Of a DNA stretch of 64,000 bases, positions 21,901 to 31,848 are shown piece after piece; within the stretch, counting starts at the first letter, position 1; every line of letters starts with the position of its first letter. Origin of the DNA: Dalbergia cochinchinensis (Eukaryota > Streptophyta > Magnoliopsida > Fabales > Fabaceae); the NCBI GenBank assembly GCA_031216125.1, contig CM062373.1, forward strand, positions 41,579,874 through 41,643,873, given 5' to 3'. A program made the translations under genes and the position numbers. Below the pieces are notes generated by a model, which saw only the letters and a program-made list of their open reading frames with translations, had not been told where the DNA came from and searched no databases.

Positions 21901-24900
21901 TATAACACCCTAATATTTAACTCAACACGCCTAGGACGCATTTTAAGTTAATTATTTGTTATTACTCTTTTGTTCTAGTTTTTAACTCAAAACTTCTTGA
22001 AAATACTTTAGTGAAAATATGGGTAAATTTATTTTTTGAACTTAAATATCAAAACATGAGCCGCGCATACTAAGTATCTAAAGTCATTCATCTTGCCTGC
22101 GTAAGAGAGATGTTAGAAACAAATAAGAGGTAAATACATAATACAACATGGTATAACATAACTCAAATAATAATAACATATCAATAACTATATCATAATA
22201 GTGATGTCCTATAAACATAAGGACATCAATATATATCCATCAATAGAATACAAACTGATAAACGAGATATGATCATTCTAAAGGCATATATCCAAAGGCA
22301 AACTATCTCTGTTAAATCTCTTGTCTATAACATAGCTCCCTCGTCTACATCTCAAAGAAAATCACGAACTACTCCATCATCCTTGTCTGGAGACGACACG
22401 GAAAAGAAGAGGAATGAGAAACTTATACAAGAATCTCAGTAGGGCTTCCCGACTCTAACACAAATGTCATCATCATCATCCCTAGGAACCTCAGGTTTAA
22501 TTATAAAAATCATGGACATATATATAAGGTTCATTTATTAAGTTCTAATACCATTAGCCGAGGCTCGTATCTTTTAGCATGAATCTTAATGTCATGAATG
22601 CATGTCAATATCATATACAAAATATCATAGAATTCATAAAGCACTGCATATGATATAAAGAACATAGAATCATGATCATCATTCTTATAGGTGACTTAAA
22701 CTTCTTATTCTCTTTTCCTTGGGGGTTGCCCTATATTCTCTCTTTTCTCAAGAGTTCTAGGTTATGAGCTCATACCTCACGAGTCGTCACTAACATAATA
22801 TTATCCCTTTTGATAAGTTAAATTCCCGACTCTTAAGGTATGGGATAGGGGGCATTAGGATCACATTTCATAACCTTTAATTCGAGGAGTCCAAAGGATC
22901 ACTTCCTATTTGGATCACCTCTCATAACCTTTAATTTGGGGAGTCTAGAAGATCATTTCCATGTATCTTATGTCACCTTTAATCTTGGCATGATATATGG
23001 ATGCAAACATGAATAACTCATCATTTCAATATTTCATGCTCATAAACTTCATGAACTTATGCATATCAAACATAACCATAACATGCCATAATTTAAATCA
23101 TATAAACATGCATCATATTTCATTGTATATATCCATAAGCTATATAAATTTCAACACATGAACATAGCCTTCACGAGATATCAATCACATTCATCTCATC
23201 AAATTTATCAATATTTATGCTTAAGCCCCAAAGGGGTCAAAGTGTAATTTCTCAAAGATTATAGGTCAAAACGTAAATATTCCTTTTTAATACATTCTCA
23301 CAAACTAGAGATCTTTAACATTAACTAATACTTTCAAGAGACACATAACCACTAGAACCATATAAAACTCATCATAAAAACCTTTTAGGGCTATAGACCA
23401 AATTTTAACATACTTTAGGGGTCAAAGTGCAGAATCGCTTGTTTTTAATATTTAACAACAACCGAAATTTCTAAAACTTTATCTAAACTTCATAAATGGT
23501 ATTTTGGACTCATGGACACATTCAACATCATTAGTAGCTCTAAATAAAATCTTTTGGCTGAAATAACATAGTTGATAATTCAAAACACAACTTTCCGCAT
23601 TTTGCAAAACGGCCTAATCTAACACTTGTAATTACCCTTTTATGCATCTATGATACCAAAAACAAATTTTACATCAAATATAAGTAATTCTTAAGTGTGA
23701 ACAATGTGAATAGCCTTGAACAACCCTTAAACAGAATTAGAAAATTAGTCTCCTTAAAGCTTCATAAAATCACAGTTTTAATCCTTTCTAGTTACTAGAC
23801 TTTCCTAAAATGCTAACAACAATTTTTATGACATTTATTAGTGATCCTCAAGTGTGTGAACAACAATAAACAGTAGTAAACAGTGGTGAACAGTGGTTAA
23901 CAGTGATGAATAGGTCCGAACAATGATCAGAAAATTACCATTTTAAAAGCTTCATAAAAACACAATTTTGATCCTTTTTATTTACTAGTTCATCCCAAAA
24001 ATGATAAAAACAATTTTTACATTAATTATAAGTAATTTATACATACCCAAACCTTTTAAGTCAGCATCCTAACCATTTTATTTGAATCAGGTTAGTAACC
24101 TAATTCTTTTAATCAAAAGCTTGAGAAAAACACAATCTTTAACATCTTTGAATTTCTAATTCTAACAAAAGTTAATTGAGTAATTTAAAGACAATATCAA
24201 AGCCTTAAAAATAAAATAAACCAACTGAGCATCAAGAGGGTAGAAATAACATAATTTAAATATATCCATAAAAATTCCTATTAAGATTAAAGAGGTAAGT
24301 TTTGAGCTTTAGAGATTTAGATGATAGCAAGAATCATAGACATGTTATGCAATCCATTTTTAATCTTTATCATTATAAGGTGATAACTTGGAAATATAAA
24401 CATGATATGCAATACTTGAAATATAAATATGAAGATGCAAGTTTATTTTTAGATCTTCAAAGTTTAGGTGATAACTTGAAATATAAACATGAAATGCATT
24501 ACTTGAAATTTAAACGTGAGAATGCAAATTCATATTATTGTCTTCAAGATTTAAGGTGATGACTTGAAATTAAATATGATTATGCAAGGCTTGAAATTTA
24601 AACATGATATGTAAGAGCTTGAAACATAAATATGGGTGCAAGTTCATTTATGATCTTGTTAAGCTCAAAACTTTTAGAGAATTAAACTCTTTAATCCCAA
24701 TTAATCTTAACAAAGGGGGTGAACTTTAGAGTCCTTGATTATCATGTTTCCAAGAACCTTATCTCATGGTCTCATCATCAGGCTCATTAAAAGTTAAATT
24801 ATAAGCAAAGAACAAGGATATAACATGAAATAAAATCCCTACCAAGTTGTTTCTTGCTACCAAAAGATAATGCTTGATATTTAGAGAAGTTAGAAGAAGA

Positions 24901-26537
24901 AAATATGTCCTTAATGAGTGTTGTGAATTCAGCCAAGATGAGCACAAATGGAGGAAGGATTTTTCTTATGTTTTTGTGTTTGATAATGGAAAGGTTATGT
25001 GTTTAGGAGTTGATTTATGGTTAGAATGTATATGCTTGATGTTTAGAGCTTGGTTAGAGGTTGGGAATGGAGTCTCTTGGATGTGAATAAGGAAGAAGAA
25101 GAAAGCTTGAAGCATTGAGAGAATTTGAGAACTTTGAGTAAACTTTGAGTAAACTTTGAGCAAGAAAACTATCAAGTAAGCAAGTACCAAGGCTATGAAT
25201 GTTTGTGTGAACATTTTAGCCATGGAAGAGCTCATATTTATAGGACAAGGAGGCTGTATAGCCGCTGCCTTCATGGCTGGAAAATGGGGTTTTTAATTTC
25301 ATTTTTCAATTAAAGAAACATAGAAAAAGAAAGCTTTTATTCTTGTAATAATTTTGTTCATGCATAATGGATGAAAACATTAAAATATGATGCTAATGGG
25401 GGACATTGTTGCTGATCACATTATGGCTGAAATAGGTGGGTTTTCTTTTGATTAAACATAGCCAAAAATAATGAAAAAGAAAGCTAAAGAAATAGTGATA
25501 AGGTTGGATATGATTCTTTGTTGGAAAATCAATAAAATATGGTGGAAATAAAGCCTCATGGCTGCTGGTTTCTGATTGCATTAGGATCAGGTTGATGATG
25601 TTTTACAAGTGGTAAATCATGTATTGGATGTGTACTTACTTAGGTAAAAGATTAGGAATTGATGGATTATTGAAAATGGTAAAAGGTTAAATGTTTAGGA
25701 CAAAACAAGACAAGGTAAAAAGAATAATCATACACTAGTAAATGAAGTTAATCTCGTGAGTTAAAATCAATTTGTAACATAGGTCTTAAACTTAGGATAA
25801 GAAAATGTAAATGTACTAGATTTTACCTACACCGTAATCTTAACTTTGATCTCAACATCACTAATTTTATGAGCTTCTGTAATTAAGGAAAGGTAATTTA
25901 ATTTTACCTTTGGTAATCATAGGCTCTAATTACCTCAAGTAATTATTTTTAACCTTGGGTAATTGATTTTTAACTCAAGGTTAATGAATAAAATCAATTT
26001 GAGTTCAATTAGAGCTTAATATTGTCTCAATTACGTAAATAAACTCATTTAGCATAATTAGGGGTAAAAAGGTAATTTCACGTAAAAACTCCCTGTAATT
26101 ACTAGACATTCTCAAATCATACTTGAAATAGTCATTTTCGAACTTTTGGGTGAAAACTCCCTGCAATTATATAATTTCATGTAAAATTACTGTAGGGGTA
26201 AAACAGTAATTTTACATACAATAAAAATTGAGAATTGAGATTCTTATCTCTAAGACATATATAATCCCTATCAACCATTAAAGTAACCCCTCAAAGATTA
26301 TCTAGATTGTTTATCTTTGACTTTCTAGGTAAAAATGACTTCAGGGGCATTTTAGTCATTTTACATGTACAGAAAAATCAGGGTTTACGACTTTCGCACG
26401 AATCGCTATTCGAATTTCTCATAACGTTTCTCTAATGTTACATTCCTTTGAGGATTATTCGGCCTTGAAGTACATACAAAAATTACCTAGGGGCATTTTG
26501 ATAATTTTTACACAGCAGTAAAAATTGGAGCATTACA
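21901..26537 (-). repeat. Solo LTR of chromovirus type (4.64 kb), minus strand
   Basis: On the minus strand it begins TGTAATGCTCCAATTTTTAC at 26537 and ends ATTAGGGTGTTATA at 21901. The perfect 5-bp duplication ATATG is at 21896-21900 and 26538-26542. It is closely related to 50240-55177. Internal landmarks on the minus strand are two AAAATGCCCCT inverted repeats (26508-26479 and 26362-26332), a TATA box TATAAATA (25242-25235), a donor TTG|GTAGGG (24842), the 36-bp core (22792-22758), a hairpin (22438-22415) and an acceptor CTCCAG (22387). Only the first 45 or so bases of the LTR reading frame are still recognisable, with stops. Confidence 0.9.
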
Positions 26538-28569
26538 ATATGATTTTATGAAAATCATGGGACCATTGTTTTTAAAATAAGTTTATAAAGAGTTGGATTT
26601 TGATTTATGACTATCCAAAGATGTTATACTAGTGATATGAGTTCCAGAATCATTGTTTTATATGATAAAGCCTTTGAACCCTTGGATCGGAGACTTAATG
26701 AAATGTAGAGAAAGGATTGAGATTCTAATTGAGCTAACAGTAGCTATAGAGAAAAAGGTTGCGTGCTAATAGCAAGTTAACCTTGGTACCAAGCAACCTA
26801 GGGCTAGATATGACTAGAGACTCATAGTTAGAGAACTTATTGATACACTAGGGACAGCGATACGTAACGTCCAAATATAATCATAGATTATTATATAGAG
26901 ATTTATGTTTCTCTATTAGGATACTGTTGGGTTATATTATAGGAAACTTGTAATATCCCCTACTGCTTTATGGATTGATGAATGTCCCCATAAACAAACA
27001 TGGGTCTTTTTAGCATGCTTTGTCCTCACTCACATGCTTCCTAGGAAAACGTGTTGAGTTAGGACAAAGCACACTAAAAAGACCCATGTTGGTTTGTAGG
27101 GACAATGGTTAATCCATAAAGCAGCAGGGAATGTTGTAAATGGTACTAGAGCCTGCATCTTTCCCAATATGGTGTGGTTTAAGGACAAACCAAGCAGAAG
27201 CTGGTAGGCATGAATACCTGGTGACGAAGGCAAGGGTGATCATTAGTGCGAGAAGGCATGGACAAGGAGCAACTCTTAGCAAGGCCTCTAAGTGGAAGGG
27301 TATATAAATAAACTGATTACACACCCGAATGAGAAGGATTCTGAGACTGTGTGTAACGCCCCGATTTTTCTATCTGAAAGAAAAATGACCAAAATGCCCC
27401 TGAGGTCATTTTCTGCCCGGAATTCAAGGATGGTCAGCCCCGCAGTCCTCGAAGGGTTAACTCAATGTTTGAAGTGGATTAGATGGCCTTGAGCGGCTTC
27501 GAAGGCGAAAACCTCATTTTCTGCAGTTTCGGGTCAAAATGACCAAAATACCCCTATAGCGTTTTTACGCGGGTAAAGGTGCCGTTAAGCCCGAAATTTT
27601 TCCCGAAGGTTCAAAACAATGTTTTCATGTGTTTAAAAGTGTTTGTTTAAGTTCCGGTGGTCCCGGGCAATTTTAGTGCAAAATTACGATTTTGCCCCTA
27701 GAATAGTGTTTCTGAGCTTAATGACATAATTAAGCAAACCTAAGCAATATTAGGCTCTAATCGAAGGTTAATTAATTTTCATAATTAATCTAGAGTCAAA
27801 ATAAGCTATTAAAATTAATTAGAACCCAAAATTGCTTAGATTAAACTTAAATCTCTTTTTAAAACTCAAAGATTCCAATCTTGGAATCTTGAATAGTATT
27901 TTTCTCTCTCCAATCTTTGAATGTATAATTTCGGTCATGTAGTGATGATGAACTTGGAATGAGTTTCATCTAGCTACAAGGGCCAACAATCTAAGTTTTA
28001 AGATTTTCTTTAAGCCTCATGAATTTTATGAAGTTAAGACCAACAAGATTTATGAACTTAATCCTCTTTTAAGGAGGAATTAAGTTGGTTACTGACCTAA
28101 GGTTGTTTTTAGCCTCTTTGATAAAATAAAATGGTTTGCAAAGAGTCTTAGAAGTCCTAATTTGGTTCCAAGAGAAACTAGCAACTTATATGCTTTAGAA
28201 AAGTCAAATTATGTATCTTTTTGGGACTTCACATTTCAGTTCTGCCATGATAAGTTTGCTGCTGTATGATGATGTTATGATGTGTTAGAATGTGTGAAAA
28301 TTATATATGATGAGGTAGGAACACTTCCATGCATGATAGGAGAGAAACTAGCTTCATAGAAAAATCGTAAAGTTGGAATTTAACATGAGTTTAATCCCTT
28401 TAATCCTAATCAATGCCCAAACTATTTTAGTATGATAACAATCAGTTTAGGATTGATTAATCATGAAAAATTTGGTTACATTTGAAGAAGAATTGAATTT
28501 TAGCACCTATAGAGAAACTAGTAACTAGAAAACCGTGAAAATACAATTCTAGAACTCTTAGAACATTTA

Positions 28570-28755
28570 GGGCCTGTTTGCTTTGCATTTTCCAGTTTAG
28601 TTTCGATTTTAGTTTAGGTTTTGATTTTCAGTTGTAAAGGAAAAAGCGAAAAAGCTAGCGAATTTTCGATTTTCAGTTTTGATTTTCCTTCATAAAATAA
28701 AATCAAACTGGAAACTGAAAACTGAAAACTAAAAACAGGCAAAGCAAACAGGCCC
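28570..28755. mobile_element. Tourist-like (PIF/Harbinger) MITE
   Basis: A 186-bp element with perfect terminal inverted repeats GGGCCTGTTTGCTTTGC / GCAAAGCAAACAGGCCC. It is flanked by TTA on both sides (28567-28569 and 28756-28758), the target duplication of PIF/Harbinger elements. The interior is almost fully palindromic (GTTTTCAGTTT-type text on both arms). It is absent from the sister LTR at the matching place (about 18137), so it inserted after the two diverged. Confidence 0.92.
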
Positions 28756-29324
28756 TTAATTTTCTGATTCTGTACAGCAACCTTATAATGTAGTAAAAAT
28801 GTTTTATAATTAGTTCAAAGGCGTAGGATTTCCTCATAATTGGTTTAGATTTAATTTATAGTGCCTTAGGCGAAAACGGAACCGAGAAAGGGTCTAAAAC
28901 GTAAGTTCTAGAGCCCCGTAATCATAGATATATAAGAGGTCGATAGAGTTCTAGAGCCCCATAAGTTCTAGAATATAAGTGATAGTAAGATTTGTTAGAA
29001 AAGAATCCTTAGGTGCATAAGAGGTCGATAGAGAATGATAGGATAATTACATCTCAAGTTTAAGGCCCATAAGGGTCAAAGCATAAGATACCGTAGAATC
29101 AAGAGCATAATGAGTTTCAATATTACTTGTGGATATGTGTTTTGTTTGAGTATGAAATTATGATTGAGGATGCATGTTCTACTTGTTTATGTGGCATAAA
29201 GCAAATTTGGAAGAAATTCGGTATGCCGCTGTTACGCTGTTGAATTTCTAACAAATTTGGGGACTTAGAAGTCTTTGAAAAACCCATGAGATTTTCTTAA
29301 AAGAGATGAGGTACTAAGATGTGG

Positions 29325-29587
29325 TCTTGGATGACGTCGGTTCGGCCGAGCACCTCCAAAGAACTCATGTGACATCGGTACCAAGATGTATTCTTGGGTG
29401 ACACCGGTTCGGCCGAGCACCTCCAAGAAATGCCCCCTAGCCCGTACTAGATAGTCGGGATTATGATTATGATACACTTATTGGAATTGATAAGTAAGAG
29501 CTAGTGACGACTAGTTAGGTATGAGCTTATGACCTAGAGATGTGACACGTTCTGGGTGACACCGGTTCTGCCGAGCACCCCTAGAAC
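29325..29587 (+). repeat. Three hairpin modules with CGGTTCGGCCGA-type core
   Basis: Arms are TCTTGG/CCAAAGA (from 29325), TTCTTGG/CCAAGAA (29391-29429) and GTTCTGGG/CCCTAGAAC (29549-29587). All enclose the near-invariant text TGACACCGGTTCGGCCGAGC. Arm sequence differs between modules, but the two arms of each module stay complementary. The third is separated from the others by the 36-bp core. Confidence 0.82.
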
Positions 29588-29974
29588 GAATGTTTTTTAG
29601 GGTGGCCCTATGAGAAAGTAAAGTATGATGATTATGTCACAAAGTTTTCCCATATGAGATTTCAATTGCCACTTTATGCCACTATTAAGATGATACTTGA
29701 TGTTATGATGATTGTTCTTGCATTACGTAGTGCCATGTATACATTCTTTCATTGTTGCACCCATGACATCAAGAATCATTCTAAAATGAACGGACCTTGG
29801 CTAACTGCGTTTTGAAAGTTTAAAATGAATTTGATGCATGCATACTTATCTTATACAACTAAACCTAAGGTTCCTGAGGACGTAGAGGATGACACCTAGA
29901 TAGTAGGAGGCCCTACTAAGATTCTTTAGCAAGATTCTCACTCCCTTTATCTTTCCTTTCTGTCATGTCTTCAG

Positions 29975-30502
29975 ATCGCGACATTCATAGTTTTTGTGGA
30001 CACCCCGACGTGGGAGATGCACTTTGATCCGGAGCACGGATCATACCATTTTGAGGGTCAGTGCACAGTTCGAGTCTTCATGTTCATTGGACGACCCTTC
30101 GCTCACCCTGTACATACCCATCACTTCTCCTCGACAGCACCCTATGGGGACGACGAGTGGGTTTTTGAGCGCGCACGTACGTACAACGAGAGAGTGCTCC
30201 GTATGCACACCGCCGCTTCTGCCATGCCCGACTACCCCGACTATGTGTCCCGGACATACTTCTCGGAGGCCGACCCATCAGAGGACCCGCCTACCCATCT
30301 GTACAACGAGAGCTCTGCCCCCACTCCACCACTGATGAGAGAGGGCAGTGAAGACACTGTGACTCATCCTCAGCTAGCACAACGACCGGAGATGCGGCCA
30401 CGTCATGGCGGTCACTCTCGATCCCCACTTCATCTTTACATGTCGGAGGAGCTCGCCCAGTTTGCCGGGTATGTGCCTCGCTCGCGGGATGGACGTCAGT
30501 AG
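29975..30502 (+). CDS. LTR-resident open reading frame, about 175 codons, unknown function
   Basis: The frame is open from the predicted splice acceptor (29974) to the stop at 30502. The ancestral ATG is replaced here by ATC (29975), judged by the ATGGCGACATTC start of the homologue at 35317. The next possible starts are the GTG at 29996 or the Met of the WEMHFDP segment. Conserved blocks are VFVDTPTWE-HFDP, YHFEG, VF-FIGRPFAHPV, PYGDDEWVFERAR, ERVLR, SAMPDYPDYV, DPSEDPPTH, SSAPTP, REGSE and LAQFAGYVPR. The protein is Pro/His/Arg-rich with no signal peptide, membrane segment or domain I recognise. It is at least 30 percent GC-richer in appearance than the surrounding LTR. This LTR lacks promoter and donor, so expression is doubtful. 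Confidence 0.55.
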   Translation: MATFIVFVDTPTWEMHFDPEHGSYHFEGQCTVRVFMFIGRPFAHPVHTHHFSSTAPYGDDEWVFERARTYNERVLRMHTAASAMPDYPDYVSRTYFSEADPSEDPPTHLYNESSAPTPPLMREGSEDTVTHPQLAQRPEMRPRHGGHSRSPLHLYMSEELAQFAGYVPRSRDGRQ

Positions 30503-30722
30503 GAGGTAGCAGATGACCGATGGAGTACCCGGGCTAGTGCACACACCATTTAGATGAGGATAAACCTTCTTTTGTTTAGAGGTTATCCCTTTAGTTGCAC
30601 TTGGGTAGGGGAGTTTGCTTTTATGTTTTTCGTCGTTCTTTCCTTTGTATCTTCTTTTTAGATGTATTCGTTTCATGTTGTACCAAACTAAGTCCTACCC
30701 TTCGTAAGTGGGCATTTCCTAT

Positions 30723-30741
30723 TATATATATATATATATAT
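30723..30741. repeat. (TA)n microsatellite in solo LTR
   Basis: About nine TA units downstream of the LTR reading frame. A similar short (TA)n lies at 11143-11158. Confidence 0.9.
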
Positions 30742-31848
30742 GCAGTTCAGTCTTATCGTGATGTGCCTTTACCTGCTTTATGTTATTTATGAGATGCTTG
30801 CTTTATTTCCTTACGTGCTTCATTGCTTATCATGTGACGCAGCTCTCACTTTGTTTTCTTAATTCAAAAAAAAATTTACCTATATTTTCTGCTAAGTATT
30901 TTAAAGTAGAAAAGGAAACTATGACGTAATAGACTAATGATTAACCTAAATATGTTCTAGAGTATTGGGTTAAGAATTAGGATGTTACATTGTGTATGTA
31001 TGGGACTATACAATTAAAGAGGGCTTCTATGAATTGATTTGTACTACATATGCCAACAAAATGCTTTTTCATTTTGGTAACCCATTACTAAAGAACTTCA
31101 CAGTTAAGTGTGCTTGACTTGGAGCAATTTTAAGATGGGTGACCTCCTGGAAATTTTTCCTAGGAAGTGTGTGAGTAAGGACAAAACGCGCTGAAAAGAC
31201 TCGTGTTAATTTGTGGGAACAGTCATCAATTTATAAAGCAGCAAGGAATATTACAAAACTGTGACTTTGATGTTATGATTATGAGTGTGAAGTGTTTTAA
31301 AGCTTTATACTATTATGGTTATGATTTATTGCATTGTTTCTTTAGTGTCCCATGAAGTAGGTTTCAAGTAAGAATTCATTCACTGAGCTTTTATCTAAAA
31401 ACTCATCCCTTCTCTTTTCTCTCCTATTTACAGATACAGCAGCTGCTGCAGGTTCTTCCTAGCCTCCTTCTTCCTAGTAGCAACAGAGATTTAGTTGGTG
31501 AGCTTCACTTTAGTGAAGCATTCTTGGTACGGTTTAGAGTGCTCTAGTGTCATTGTAGGTAGGAGTCCTGATTCATATAGAGATTGTTTTGCATTTTGCT
31601 TACTTTGATCATGCTTTGATTTGTATTAAAGAATTTGGACAATTATGATACTTTGAATGAGAAGTACGCAATACATATTCATACCTAGATGATATGATGA
31701 TTTCAGACTTTGAACATTGATTATGAAATTCTAGTTATAATTATACTTATTTTAGAGAACAAGTGACTTGTTATAGAAATGATATTATGTTTTAATGGAT
31801 TTTATATATTAAAATATGCACATAGAAGAGTACACAAGTCATGAGACT

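Larger units (their letters stand above)
27352..30989 (+). repeat. Solo LTR of Tekay-like chromovirus (3.64 kb), U3-deleted
   Basis: It begins TGTAACGCCCCGATTTTTC and ends TTAGGATGTTACA. Flanks are CTGTG (27347-27351) and TTGTG (30990-30994), a duplication with one change. It is the sister of 15232-20101, but lacks about 1.7 kb between the 5' inverted repeat and the AT-rich middle, including the TATA box and splice donor (junction near 27910). It gained a Tourist-like MITE (28570-28755). It keeps four landmarks: three hairpin modules (29325-29587), the 36-bp core (29501-29537), the pre-acceptor hairpin (about 29918-29940) and the acceptor CTTCAG ending at 29974. The best-preserved LTR reading frame follows. 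Confidence 0.92.
26949..31255 (+). mobile_element. Rearranged Cassandra TRIM with foldback 5' end, interrupted by a solo LTR
   Basis: The perfect target-site duplication AAACT lies at 26944-26948 and 31256-31260. From 27051 the order is a partial 5' LTR, a primer site resembling TGGTATCAGAGCC (27139-27151), short internal DNA, a purine tract AGCTGGTAGGCA, and the 3' LTR (27209-27351, resuming 30990-31255). The 3' LTR carries the 5S-like block (about 31104-31150). However, 26949-27050 is an inverted copy of the LTR's 3' end, so the left side is a palindrome of about 85-bp arms. The nested solo LTR is at 27352-30989. Confidence 0.85.

Noticed and set aside
30084..30278. Minus-strand frame opposite the LTR reading frame
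   Set aside because: Shadow of the GC-rich plus-strand frame. The homologous LTR at 35317 does not keep it.
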